NCBI GenBank assembly: GCA_032718475.1
Contig: JAUCBJ010001459.1
Location: forward strand, 1-47,080
Direction of reading: 5' to 3'
DNA: 47,080 nucleotides
Source: Nemertoderma westbladi
Taxonomy: Eukaryota > Xenacoelomorpha > Nemertodermatida > Nemertodermatidae
In this document: positions 1 through 11,235 of the stretch, one piece after another
Numbering within the stretch: the stretch's first letter is position 1
Layout: each line of letters opens with the position of its first letter
Notes under the pieces: generated by a model
What the model was told of the DNA's origin: nothing
The model's input: the letters and a program-made list of their open reading frames with translations, nothing else
Databases searched by the model: none
Made by a program: the position numbers and the translations under genes

Positions 1-1340
1 GCGGCGCTCGCTAGCCTGAATATAAACTCCTTATAATGTGGATAAACTCATATATAGCAGACATGACGGAGTTGATAGAAGATGTTCTTGGTATCGGGGA
101 GCGATATACTCTACTTTTGCAAGCGTTTGTTTATAGCTTAATACGCGGCGACGTTAGTCCAACTGCTGCGGAGGACGATGGTCGTTATATCGAACCGCCA
201 ATGTCCCAAGAGCAGCTCGCGCGAGTTGGACTATAGAAAATTCGCTGCTCGATATACGCGGCGTAATGGTATGTATATGGGCTTCTTAACTACTGGTCAT
301 TCTATCGATTTACACAATACGGACTATGTCGACTATATATCCTGCCCAGCGGAGTCGGAACCATAAATTGAAATTCGAATGCGAAAATTCTATTCGAAAT
401 CGACTCGAAAGAAAAGACACTAAAGAAACAAATGGACGCGGTAACTCCAACGTATATTTGGAATTCTTGATAGAAGCATTGTAACAACAAATAAATATCA
501 CCCGCGTTTACCCTACCAGACGTGCGTCTTTGGTATTATTACGATAAATGCCCTAGACCCAACTAATAAACGGAAAGACATAAACATCCACGTAAACCGA
601 AACTTGTTGACGTATCACCTATGCTCACTCGGCTCGAACGATCCTGGAATAAACCTACGATCAGAGTCCCGGAACACTCGGTCACACCTCCTCATTTCTC
701 AGTTGGACCTCAGACCTGCGATCCTGGTGGTGTCGCGGATCCTCGCGGACGGTATTCACTGTTCAAGATCTAGTGCTACCCTAACAATTAATCGGTAACA
801 CTCCGACAGTGATTTCTAGCTAGCCGCCCATCTTACCTAGCCGGATTGTGACGCGGACACCTAATATCACTATCCAACCGTATGGTCGTCCACGTTTAAC
901 GCGATACAACCCCTCATCAAGGTAAAGGAGAGCGTTGTACGAAACGAGTTAAACGCTATTTTATAAAGATCAAAAAGGAAACCTGCGTTTGTTCAGATAA
1001 ACGTAAGTTATAACAGTAAGTCCAATCGATAAACGAATTGGCCTTATCTCAATTCGATTGGGAAAGCCAGAATCTCTAAGAAGTTATCGAACTTGGACGA
1101 TCCTATTCTCTGCGAGAGTTTTTGGATGAACGTATCCAGATACGAGCGGAGGAAAATCAGCTCGAGGAGAAGCATATTGAAACGGCAGATACCTCGACCA
1201 CAATCCTACACCTTCTGATGCAATTATATTGCACCCTTCGCCTAGGAGCTACAGCCCTCCTCGTAAAGTGGCTCCCCCCAAAGAGAAAAAGACTCTTGCT
1301 AGCCTCAAGAAACTGCGTAAACGCCGTCCGCGCAAGAAAG
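1..1340 (+). pseudogene. Decayed coding-like region, unidentified
   Basis: The plus strand shows short open stretches that continue one another across frame changes. One runs from the ATG at 36 to a stop near 236, and the next frame carries on from about 230 to 366. A last stretch, about 1080-1340, is rich in Glu and Arg, and with one frame change near 1205-1240 it ends in a Lys/Arg-rich tail (LRKRRPRKKD) before a TAA at about 1340. The pattern of conserved composition with broken frames suggests an old transposon or retroelement ORF ending in a basic tail. I do not recognise a domain. It lies just upstream of repeat A, so it may be the 3' end of the same element. Confidence 0.25.
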
Positions 1341-1664
1341 ACTAACTGTTTAGAGTATCTTTATGTTTTAGAAACTGTGATTTTTATATTTTATAGACTG
1401 AAAATCCCATTTTCTGGGAGCGGTGTAAAAGCCTTTGCTGAATTGCCCCGTTATTTTTATTATCTTTTACATTAAAATACTCTGTAGTTGATTTAATAAG
1501 TGTAAGAGACCGTATTATTGCTGTATCGGTGTTTTTAGAGGATCTAAGACCTATTTCCTCCGTATGTGTACTGTGAAAGGCATATTTTTATGATTCTATG
1601 GCAATTCGTGACGCAAAAGGGTGATAGCTACTCTTGAACAGTAGTTACTATGACTACGGTTAAC

Positions 1665-2685
1665 AGCTGACATTCATACGTGTTGATTTCCTTTGTTCTA
1701 CGGCGTCTCTCAGTTCAGTCAGCCAATGAGAGCGTTTTTGTGGCTCCTTGTACAGAAAATTTCCGAGAAATGACGCAATGCCTATGTGCAGTGTTTACAT
1801 TCAGTCTTGAGCCAAAGAAAGAACGGCTTGGAAGTATTTTTGTGCTGTACTGCTTTTTAGTCGTACACTAGTAGGTTTAATTATAAAGGGCATATATCCT
1901 TTAACTGCGGACTGCTGCAATTTAACATACCTGATGACTGCTGACTGATCATACATGCTGACTGCTGAAACATTGCAAACTCATAACAATCAGTGTTTTC
2001 ATTGTTGTTTTATACTGCTATTTACCGTCAGTTCTTCATAATATGGTTGATGAATTATTATATTTGGAATAACGATAAACAACCCCGAAACCCAATGTTC
2101 TTGATATACCGAAGGTAAGAGAGAAGGGTTACAGATAAACGATTGTGACTTATGTTAAAGTGGTTTGAAGTGAATCTAATGTTATTTGATAGACCCTACA
2201 TGAGTCAGCCTGTGTTCCTTTTATATGTGACTAAAATCAGTGAAGATTGGCAGATTAGTGTGCAGTATTGTGCAGCATAGTGTATGAGTGAGTCTGTTAA
2301 AGAAGCAATTCCTAAAGAATGCGCCATATATGTGAATTATAATTAAGCCATATCGTTGTGAGTAGTTTAAGTCATAACTCTGTTTATGTAGATAAAGCGC
2401 CACGTCCTAAAGGAACTGTTAATATTACCGAAGGTGAATAATATTGTCAGAGATTATATAATACTGTCAGTCGAATAATACATTAGGCTTACATAGCAAT
2501 AAAAAATTAAACCGTCGAACCCAATCTCCCGGGAATATCCAGCGGGTGAATGGTCGCGCACGGATTGGTTTCGACTAGTGTAGTGAATCAAATACTTGTC
2601 ATAGACTAAAAAGCGATTTATTATCTAGAAGACATTCTAATTTGGCGGGTTAAACTGCCAAAGGTCTGAAAGCGCGAACACAGAT
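1665..2685 (+). repeat. Repeat A, retroelement control-region-like
   Basis: This stretch aligns in the same orientation with 34345-35400 (repeat B). Shared blocks in the same order include a tgactgctga block, a GGTAAG splice-donor-like motif (about 2115 and 34735), cctaaagaatg, taactctgt, aaggaactgttgata-type sequence, tcgaataatac, and a final block near 2655-2685 ending gcgcgaaca. Similarity stops where the BEL/Pao coding sequence begins. Both copies look like an LTR plus leader with a splice donor, but no TG...CA borders or paired LTR could be fixed. The two copies are clearly diverged, with many substitutions and indels. Confidence 0.5.
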
Positions 2686-2689
2686 AGAG

Positions 2690-4287
2690 ATCTTTAACTC
2701 AGGATCATCCTCCCGAACCGATAATAAGGAAACATCAGTAGTTAATGGCCACTGAACTTGAGGTAGACAGAGGAATTCAGGTCCTCCCCACCATCAGATA
2801 CAGTTCTTGAGGTCCTTGGCGCTCAGTCCCCTGCTAATATCATCAGCTGGATTAAGTGCACCAGCAATATGATGCCACATTTTTGGCATATTTATGTCTA
2901 GAATATGTGACACTCTGTTGGAAACATATTTCTTAAATGATTTTGAAGAATTAGTAATATATCCCATGACAACTGTGGAGTCTGTCCAACAATGAACTTG
3001 TCCAACATTCAGCCATAATTCTGACTGAACAATGTGAAACATGTCTACCAGGAGTACAGCTGCTTCAAGTTCCAATCTTGGTACCCGAGGCTTCATTGAT
3101 ATACTTACCACTTTGCCCTTCGCCATCACAAGGGATGATAAAACATCATTATCATGTGCACAGCGGAGATAACAAACTGCACCATAAGCATACTCTGAAG
3201 CATCGCAGATTAAATGTAATTGATACTGACAAGAAGATGGTAAACCTTGTCGAAATACCCGAGGTATTGAAATGTTTGATAATTCCGTAATCTGTGAAAT
3301 CCTCTTCAACCACTTTGGTTTAATAATTTCTGGAATGGTATCTTTCCAGTCGCAATCTGATCTCCAAATTTCTTGAAGTAGTAACTTCCCCTTGAGTACA
3401 AATGGAGCAAGAAAGTTCATAGGGTCGAAGATTGAAGATAGTTGACCAACACAACCTGCCTTTGTAAGTGGACGCAACTGTACCGATGCATCGAATGTGA
3501 AAACATCTTCTTCAGTATCCCATTTTACACCTAAGGCACGGCTCACAGGTAAGTTGTCTAAGTCTAAATCAACCAATGGACTGAGGGCATCTACATTTAA
3601 TGCCTTTAATAGTTCTTTACTATTTGAAAGAAACTTCTTCAATACAAATCCACCCTTTGCTAAACATTTAATTAATCCATGTGCGAGATCTATTGCTTCA
3701 CTAAGGGAGTCTAATGATGGTAGTCCATCATCCACATAGAATGATTCCTCGATGGCAGATTTACTGTATTCTCCAAACTCCTTAACATTGTCGCAAGCGC
3801 ATGACTTTAGAGCATGAACGGCAATACATTGAGAATCTCGTTTCCCAAATACATGCCTGAGCATCTGATACACATCAGTCTGATTAGAGTCTGGGTCCTT
3901 CCACAGGAAACGAAAACTAGCACTATCTGCATCTGTAACAAGGACCTGGTGATACATCCCTTCAATATCACACATAAACGCAATGCTTCCTTGACGAAAT
4001 TGCAGTAAAACTCCAACCAATAAGTGAGTTGACATGGCCCATCATATAGCTCCGAGTTTAAACACATGTTTTTATATTTTGCCATTGCATCATTTACAAT
4101 TCTGATCTTATTAGGTTTCGATTCATGCTCCAAAAAGTGATGGGGCAAGTAATACGTTTGGTTTGATGAAATCCCGGCTGCTTCGGGGCCTAATTTGATG
4201 GCATATCCTTTCTCCACATAATCACTTATCTGTTTGTGATATAACAAGTATTTATTCTTATCCTTTTCAAAACGTTGTAATAATTGC
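2690..4287 (-). pseudogene. BEL/Pao reverse transcriptase and RNase H remnant
   Basis: The frame at 3807-4289 holds the N-terminal RT fingers, and the frame at 2794-4035 continues with the palm and RNase H. They overlap in different frames, so a frameshift lies near 4010-4030. The palm has a CDIEGMYHQV block carrying the first catalytic Asp and the YVDD motif at residues 100-103 of the second frame. RNase H is recognisable from a CDASEYAYGAV block and a later WTDSTVV block with its Asp. After the stop at 2794 the homology goes on in another frame through a WWGGPEFL block to about 2690. Catalytic motifs survive but the frame does not. Confidence 0.8.
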
Positions 4288-4291
4288 ATAA

Positions 4292-5846
4292 CCCTATTAA
4301 ACCCGGGGGGGGGGTCAATATGACCCCTCCCGTGGTTTTTTTATTATAATTCTGAAACAAACGCAGTTGGGAATCTGAAATTTTATGACTTTTCCTAAAA
4401 ATCTATTGTCTTCCTAGTAGTGAAAACCGTTTTCAAAAATATTGGGTACTTTTCGAGTTATAGCGCCATTTTTTAACCCTACTTTTGGCACTTTTTTTGA
4501 GACGTTTTTTGAAAATTACATTTCATTAAATATGAATTGTAACATCTCTATTTTTTATTTACACGGGTTTTTTGGTGTTAGAAATTTGATGGAATTCATA
4601 TAAATTGATTTAGAAATTTTAAACTTGTTTTTTTCGGTGGGTGCCAAATTTTGGTGCCAGCACCAAATTTTGAAATAAGTCAATTTTGTAAATTGATCGT
4701 TTGAAACTTGTTTTTTACGCAATTGGGGTTTTTTGGGTTTCTGGATTCGAAGAAATATATACGAGTTGCACGAAGCGTATCAAACTTGTATTTTTCGGTG
4801 CTGTGTGCAAATTTTGGTGCTAGCACGAAATTTTGAAAATCCATTCAATAGATAAAATTGCTTGTGAGAATTTATTTCTTGCGTTTTAGAGGTTTATGGC
4901 TGTTCTGAATTCAATGGAAAATATAATTATCGAACTAGACATCTCAAACTTGTATTTTTCGGATGTGGGTGCAAAATGTGGTGCTAGCACCAAATTTTGA
5001 AAACCATCAAATATATCAATTGATTGTGTCACCTTGTTTCTTGCGTTATATGGGTTTGTGATGGTTCTGAATTCAATGGAATCAGTAAAAATTTCATAAG
5101 AGTTGTCAAACTTGTATTTTTCGCCGGTGGGTGAAAATTGTTGTGCCAGCACCAAATTTTGGAAAATATGCAAATTGATAAGTAGATAGTATCACCTTGT
5201 TTCTTGCGTTATACGGGTTTATGAGGGTCCCCTGAATCCGATGGAATCAATAAAAACTGCACTGGACATCGCAAACTTGTACTTTTTGGTGATGGGTACG
5301 AAATTTGGTGCTAGCACCAAAATTTGCCAAATTACGCCGAAAAATACAAGTAGCAATGATCTAGCATATTAGAAATGTATTCCATTAGAATCAGCGCCCT
5401 CAAAAACCTGAAAATGTGAATTTATAGCATCGTATAAGTGAATTAAAAATTTTGTGTTCTAACTGAAAAGTGCTGGTTACTTGTTTTTTTCATTTTTTTC
5501 CTACGCAGAGAGGACTAAACAGCCATTTATAGTAATCATATCATTTTTTAATATTTTCCAATGTATTTTACACCCCAGAAAACCTGTATTGAAAAATAAT
5601 TAGCCGAAAATGTAACTTTCAAATTTGGTGAAAATTGTGCACTACTTGTAATTTTGGTGCTGCAATATAACCACCCCAGTACATTTTTTCGAAATTTTTT
5701 TTTTTCGGTCGGATCCAGACAAGTGATACCTACGTACAAACAAAAAATCAGACGTTTTCGTAAATATTTGTAGATTTTAGAGGGGGGGGTCAATATGACC
5801 CCCTCCCGGTATTTGTACAACATTTTATAGCCCGGTACTAATAGGG
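4292..5846 (-). mobile_element. Non-autonomous piggyBac-type TTAA element, copy 1
   Basis: The element starts CCCTATTAAAC and ends CTAATAGGG. It is flanked by ATAA (4288-4291) and TTAA (5847-5850), that is, a TTAA target duplication with one change. TTAA duplication with CCC...GGG ends is the hallmark of piggyBac. Close to each end is a G-run followed by a GTCAATATGAC palindrome (about 4315 and 5789). Inside are five degenerate repeats of 162-165 bp, each centred on a GGTGCTAGCACC-type palindrome (4653, 4816, 4980, 5142, 5307). No transposase is encoded. It sits in the linker of the BEL/Pao element, so it is younger than that element. Copy 2 is at 37821-39377 in the opposite orientation. Confidence 0.8.
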
Positions 5847-5850
5847 TTAA

Positions 5851-6290
5851 GACATCTTTTAGCTAAAGCATAATTGTTTATAAGTTTCGGTGGACGATTG
5901 CGCCATAACATAGAGACGCAATACCTCCCATCTACCAATGTCGTGGTTTCATTGAGAATTTTTAAAGCCTCGATACTATCGCGAGAAATAACGAAATCCT
6001 CCTCGTCTGAGTCTTTAACACCGACAGACTCTAAACCCAATGATTGTTTTATCATCCCTAAAGTGCTCGGATCTATTAAGTCTGTCTCTAAGTGGTTTAA
6101 TTGTATGACTCGAATTGATTGTCTCAAAGGGTTTATCAGAAGTGACAGAAGGTTTTGTACTTAAAGGGATCTTGCCTAGTAAACAATACCCGAAGGGTGT
6201 TCTCACAATTGAAGGACCAACTGAGTTACATGAAATGATAGGTTCTTCTACAATTGCTTCCTGATAATCTCTACCGATAAGAACAGTTAT
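5851..6290 (-). pseudogene. BEL/Pao protease-RT linker remnant
   Basis: This minus-strand sequence carries the left copy of the duplicated post-protease segment. It then continues, with a frame change near 6075, into the linker that in BEL/Pao precedes the reverse transcriptase (a GRYCVSMLWR block and an NNYALAKRCL block). The reading is cut at 5847-5850 by the TTAA transposon and resumes beyond it at 4287 with the start of the RT domain. The frames on the two sides do not match exactly, so at least one small indel lies near the insertion point. Confidence 0.6.
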
Positions 6291-7083
6291 TGTGACGGGA
6301 TCCGAGAATCCCGATTTATCCCGGTTATCTTGACTACGCGTCCCCGCCGTGTGCGTGAAAAGAGTTCTGGTGTTATTGAGTTACTCTGACTATTGTTGAC
6401 AACGTATATATAATATATGTATAATGAAGTATAAGCACAGTTGGAATAACGTTGGAATGAATGAGTACCGGTAATGTACTGAATGATGATGGCGGCAGTG
6501 GACAGGGATGGTGTTAAGAGTTCCCGTTCTGCCCTAACTAACTGACTAACTAAAGTGAATGAAATGACACAGCAACTGGTAATATATTGCACTGGTTGGC
6601 CGTATTGCATTACTCAGTGGATGCCTGCCCTCCGTTGGCTAATAACCCAATTCTCGACCTCCCATCTCTCTGGGAGTGTTTCCCCCGGCTGCTGTCACTC
6701 TCTCCCTCCCGGAGGTGTAACCTCTGACCCCCGCTGTGTGTGTGTCCCTTTGGGCTTTGTTGCCCCGTTTATTGGGGTGATACGAGGTTGATCGGCAATC
6801 AACCTCGTACTCCCAATATTGCTTAAAGCTCCTGCTTGGCCCAACTTTGTGTGGGGTGGTTAGCGGAATTGAATCTGTCTCTAAGTGGTTTAATTGTATG
6901 ACTCGAATTGATTGTCTCAAAGGGTTTATCAGAAGTGACAGAAGGTTTTGTACTTAAAGGGATCTTGCCTAGTAAACAATACCCAAAGGGTGTTCTCACA
7001 ATTGAAGGACCAACTGAGTTACATGAAATGATAGGTTCTTCTACAATTGCTTCCTGATAATCCCTACTGATAAGAACAGTTAT
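6081..7083. repeat. 210-bp direct duplication flanking a 583-bp insert
   Basis: Positions 6081-6290 and 6874-7083 are direct copies differing at only three sites by eye. Both encode the same BEL segment after the protease. Between them lies 6291-6873, which is unrelated to BEL. It starts TGTGACGGGATCC and contains an 11-bp-stem hairpin at about 6781-6807 (ACGAGGTTGAT / ATCAACCTCGT) and a minus-strand AATAAA framed by CCCC/GGGG. The insert resembles part of an LTR in composition and in its TGT start, but I found no matching CA end. Confidence 0.75.
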
Positions 7084-7488
7084 ACTAGAACTATCTATAT
7101 CACCTACATGTAAATCCTTTACATAAGGATGTAACTGTGGAAACTGAGATAAATCAGCCCTATTTATATCATTTGTAAATTGACTTCGAAAATTCTCTAC
7201 CACGAGTACATTATTTGCAGTTAGACAATATTTATTGTCGCTGCCACTCCTATTAATAAGAGGAGATATTAAGCAGTTAATTATTCCTGCTTTATGTACA
7301 CTAGTAGAAAATATTCCCTTTGTACGAATATTAATTTCATTTTTGATGGGAATGTTTAGTTTATTTAATACATATTTATCTACCAAAGTTGTGGTTGAGC
7401 CTCCATCTAGTAAGGCATAAGTGGATACTGATTTGTTGTCCACTGTTATGCATATTGGCACAATGGACAACCATACTGCATTATCCAT
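6874..7488 (-). pseudogene. BEL/Pao aspartic protease region
   Basis: This minus-strand open frame of about 200 codons begins near the top of the protease domain. The catalytic loop reads ALLDGGSTTTLV. Families of this type normally have Asp-Ser/Thr-Gly here, so the Asp is kept but the middle residue is Gly. A later TPFGYCLLG block is the usual sequence downstream of the BEL protease. The frame runs out at the junction with the 583-bp insert, and the last ~70 codons are duplicated beyond that insert at 6081-6290. Confidence 0.65.
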
Positions 7489-7636
7489 AGGGATTTTGGC
7501 AGCATGTATCTCAACGTAATTGTCTGACTCAATTGTTTCACAAATATTAATATTTGCCGGTTTATTTCGGATGACTGCTGCTAATTCCAGGGGCCAGTGA
7601 AAGACCCGGTTATGCTTTTTACTACAGCCATTAATA

Positions 7637-10424
7637 TTACATGTATTCTTTTTGGCAGTATCTAAAGGTCATTTTATGACCTTTAGCTGAACATTGATAA
7701 CAAATTATGTTGCTCAACATCCAATCAGTCTGAGACTCTATATTTTTCAGATTAAATTTTGGACAATGACGTAATTGATGAGATTCCTCACAGTAACAGC
7801 ACTGAACTCCTTTTTTCAGTCTTAAACTGCTATGAGATGGCTCAACTGAGGAAGTAGCTGTTTTGCCATCATCTGAAGACACTGTAGTGGTACTCGGCTT
7901 AAGACTTCCTTTCTGTGGGGCCTTCAGAGTATTACCCTTGTTACTCTGCCCAGTTTGTTTATTTGGGTATTGAGAAACAACAGCATGATTCACAGTTGTA
8001 ATTTTTGATACTGCGGCACTGATCGAATCCTGCTTCGCTTCACATTCCAATCATAGCTGGCTTAGCTGAACCTTCCTTTGATAGACTGGTGGGTGGTTCA
8101 GCATAAACGGCATCATTCATGACATCTGATTCCTCCTTAATATACAAGGTTAGTTCTACCAGGGTTGGTTCTCGCTGAGACTGTCTGCGAATCATTGCTA
8201 CTCGTCTCTTCCATCGGTTAAACATCCACATTTCAAAGTTATTGACGATTCGCTTTAAGTTTTCAGAAGAGTTAATTTCACTTGTGGAGTTAAAGTATTG
8301 TAAGACTAAGACTTTTTGGATTATATTATCCGAATAATCTCTAAGGTTCTGTCTGCGTTCGTCATAACTTCCACTATGGAGGTCCACCTTATTTGTAAGT
8401 TTATTTATAATACTTTGAATTATGACACTAGGGTGACCATAACGGTCATGTAAAATATTCCATGCCGCATGGTAACCACCAGGCATACCGACAAAAGACT
8501 TAACTAATTTAAGTGGTATTGGTCCTAGGTAACTTTTCAGAGCTAAAATTTTTTCAGCTTACAGCAGTATCTGTAAGCTTCTGAGTCTCGACATTAGAAA
8601 TAAATGAGCAACAAAATTAATATAGTCATCTGCATTACCATTAAACTGCTGTGTCTCTTCTTGGGGGAGAGACATTTTTGTGTTTAGACGTTCAATTGCG
8701 GCTATATTCATAGCATTCAAACATTGGAATGCTGTTAACATCTCAGAGTTCAAATTACTTGGACTAGAACTTCCCAATCCTAGACTAGGTACTGAACTGT
8801 TCATTGGCATATTTTGGCCAGGAAATAATCATGATGCAGATGTATTATTATTTAAATGGTGTACCGGATTGTTATGGTACAAGTTCTGAAATATTGAACT
8901 ATTGTTAGCAAACATTGTCGAAACTGGATTATTAGGAGCATTCCCATATAAGCCTACACCTGAATTTGACGCCAGCATATTCAATGATGTAGGGGGAATT
9001 ATAAATCCCATATTTTGACCAGGTTGCGAAAACAATGACTGATTCCCATAATTGGAATTCCTACTTAAAGGATGCACAGCACTGCCTGTATTATTATTAC
9101 TAACAATTCCAGTAGGCATATGCCTACTTGATACAGATGGAAATGATGTGGGTACAATGGGAATGTATTACCTAAACAGTTAGGAGCATTAGCCCCGGTA
9201 CTACTAGATGAATTATAACATGGGTCATTACCATTAGATAAACCCCCATAGTAGACTACTTCTCAATGGCTCTGACAAACTCTGTAATAACGTATTAGGT
9301 AATAACGGATTCCCATTATTGTGTATTTGTTGAGAGGGTAAATTATTGGCCACTAGACTACTGGCTAAACTTATAACATTAGAAGACATGCCAATACTGA
9401 AAGTTGGCCTATTTACAGGTAAATTATGATTTAGTAAATTACTACCGGTATTCAATATAGGCCTAGTGTACGCATTGGTGGTTTCAACTGCTCGTTTTGT
9501 ACATGTAAATGGTACAAACTCCGGGGCAGTTGCACTTATTCTTGGCGTACTTGAAAACAAAGTCGGATTGGGCTAGTATACACTCCTTTCAATGGGCTCA
9601 CTAAAGGCTTGTGAAATATGCGATTGGGTATGTGTATCTGCAGCTATATTATAATATGTGTTATCAATACCCCTTTCAATACTGGTACATGTGCCAGGGT
9701 CATCAGGTTCTAAAACAGATTCACCTGGCCTGTATTCCAATAGTGGAGCCGATGGATTTGAAATGTTTCCACTGGATAATTGATCCAATGGTTGACATAT
9801 CACCAGTGATTGGTCTACTACCCCAGTCCCAGTGCTTGCAGGACCAGTTTCATTGCTGGTATCCTGCCAGCCACTTCCTCTGCTTTCCAGTTGTCCATCT
9901 TCAATGGAGTTATCATTCTCATCTTCTCGACTGAATTGACAATTTAACTTAGCGTTTTCGACTTCGTCTCTAGCTCTTTGCAACGCAATTTCTTCTTCCA
10001 GTTGGCGCTGTCTAATTGCCTTAGCTTTAATTCTTGAACTTTTTGCTTTTGTATAGAACGACGCACACGAGAAGCACTAGCTACTGTTGCACGTGAGGAT
10101 GACTCTGATACATCAGAACATGAAATGGAACAAACTTCATCATTATCGTCACACTGCGTCAAAGTTAATTGATGATTGCCAGCTGTTTCGAAGATGCGTT
10201 CGATTTCAACCATTTTACATCGCAATTCTACTAAGACACTTTGCAACTCACTTTTATATATTTCAGATTCCTGAAAGGCTCCCAAACCTTCCAGATTGTC
10301 AATGGCTGAAATATAAAGATCGTGTATTTTTGCTATGATATTCACAGCTATTTGATGGCGCTCTAATAAGGGCAAGTCTAAAAGGGCCTTGTAGTAATTA
10401 ACAGGCCTTCTGCGTTCAGTTTAT
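7637..10424 (-). pseudogene. BEL/Pao gag remnant with zinc knuckles
   Basis: About seven overlapping or adjacent minus-strand frames form one broken Gag. The first (9944-10424) is open from just after a TAA with no clear ATG. It contains a charged Lys/Glu/Gln-rich stretch that should form a coiled coil. The middle (8829-9560) is Asn/Ser/Pro-rich and looks disordered. The part at 8040-8486 has a GGYHAAW...RYGHP block typical of BEL Gag. The part at 7637-8050 has two knuckles: a CYCEESHQLRHC type and CYQCSAKGHKMTFRYC, the second with an unusual spacing before the last Cys. Frame changes near 9950, 9565, 9150, 8820, 8500 and 8045 mark it as a pseudogene. Confidence 0.7.
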
Positions 10425-10429
10425 TAAAT

Positions 10430-11090
10430 TGAGCAATTAAAAGCGATAAAGATTATTTGACGATATAATTTAATATTTTAAAATAATTTTATATTTTATA
10501 TTATTAAAGCTCAATTTAACTACTAAGAAATATATTAGCCAAATATAGTAGATATAAAACACCTTATAGCACAAAGTACAAATTGCACCACTCTAAAGGG
10601 CCCAACACCAAGCTTTTTAAAGCTCAATTGTTAATATCTAATTAATTGTTCGTTTTGCAAATGTTATTTTCAGAGCAAAGCTAATGGTGGTTCACAGCCT
10701 TCACTGGAGACGAAGATGTTTTTATTGTCAACCAGTTCGTTTGTTCTCTACACATTCAGTCTTCTATTATCTATCCATTAGTCGACTGCAAAAATATGTT
10801 ATCAACAATGGTGAAAGGAAATAATAATGAAAATTGTCAGACATTATACTAACACTGAATGTACAGTATCTCAAATTATATTCGTTATCACACGTCATTA
10901 TTATATTATTCACACGTACCATATTTGTCTGTAATTATATTTGATTGTGAATACAATCTTCAAACTGCAGAATTTAATTTCACTGGTAAACAACTCTAGG
11001 TAGGCCGCCTACAAGTAAAATAAAAGTAGGTCTACTACCTGTACTTTTAAGTATACAACAGCAAAATAAAATGTTAATAATATAGTAATA
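10430..11090. other. AT-rich gap, no gene seen
   Basis: This stretch lies between the BEL Gag remnant and a LINE fragment. It is AT-rich and has no ORF with recognisable content. The BEL 5' LTR would be expected here, but I found no second copy to define it. A minus-strand TGGTGTTGGGCCC near 10600 is placed where a primer-binding site could be; I could not confirm this. A short palindrome-like TAGGTAGGCCGCCTAC lies near 10997. Confidence 0.4.
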
Positions 11091-11092
11091 TT

Positions 11093-11235
11093 CCGACTCG
11101 GCAGGGACTCCAACTCGGCTCCTCCAACTCGGGAGGACTCCAGCTCAGCTCCTCCCACCCAAGAGGACTTCTACTCGGCATCTCCAACCCCGGAGGACTC
11201 CAACTCGGCCCCTCCAACCCCGGAGGACCCCATAC
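11093..11235 (+). repeat. 30-bp coding minisatellite in a LINE
   Basis: About four and a half copies of a 30-bp GC-rich unit lie here, each carrying a partly palindromic CCTCCAACCCCGGAGG-type core. Because the unit is a multiple of three, it encodes a 10-residue Pro/Ser/Glu-rich repeat in one plus-strand frame (for example SPTPEDSNSA). It sits directly upstream of the pre-RT region of the plus-strand LINE. Confidence 0.6.

Larger units (their letters stand above)
2690..10424 (-). mobile_element. BEL/Pao LTR retrotransposon, decayed and interrupted
   Basis: Reading the minus strand from right to left gives, in order, a Gag-like coiled-coil and Asn/Ser-rich region, Gag zinc knuckles, an aspartic protease-like domain, a linker, a reverse transcriptase with YVDD, and an RNase H. 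This order and the motifs are those of BEL/Pao elements. The frame breaks many times. Integrase is missing because homology stops at about 2690 against repeat A. Two insertions split the element: a TTAA transposon at 4292-5846 and a 583-bp insert at 6291-6873 between two copies of a 210-bp BEL segment. No LTR pair could be identified. It is not capable of moving as it stands. Confidence 0.8.

Noticed and set aside
5548-5823. 91-codon ORF at the end of the TTAA element (and its counterpart at 37844-38026) as transposase
   Set aside because: There is no DDD catalytic pattern or Cys-rich C-terminus of piggyBac transposases, and the frame breaks in copy 2.
6081-7083. 210-bp duplication as a target-site duplication of a standard transposon
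   Set aside because: The length is far outside known target duplications, and the insert lacks matching ends.
9611-9934. 107-codon plus-strand ORF
   Set aside because: It is antisense to the BEL Gag remnant and explained by it.
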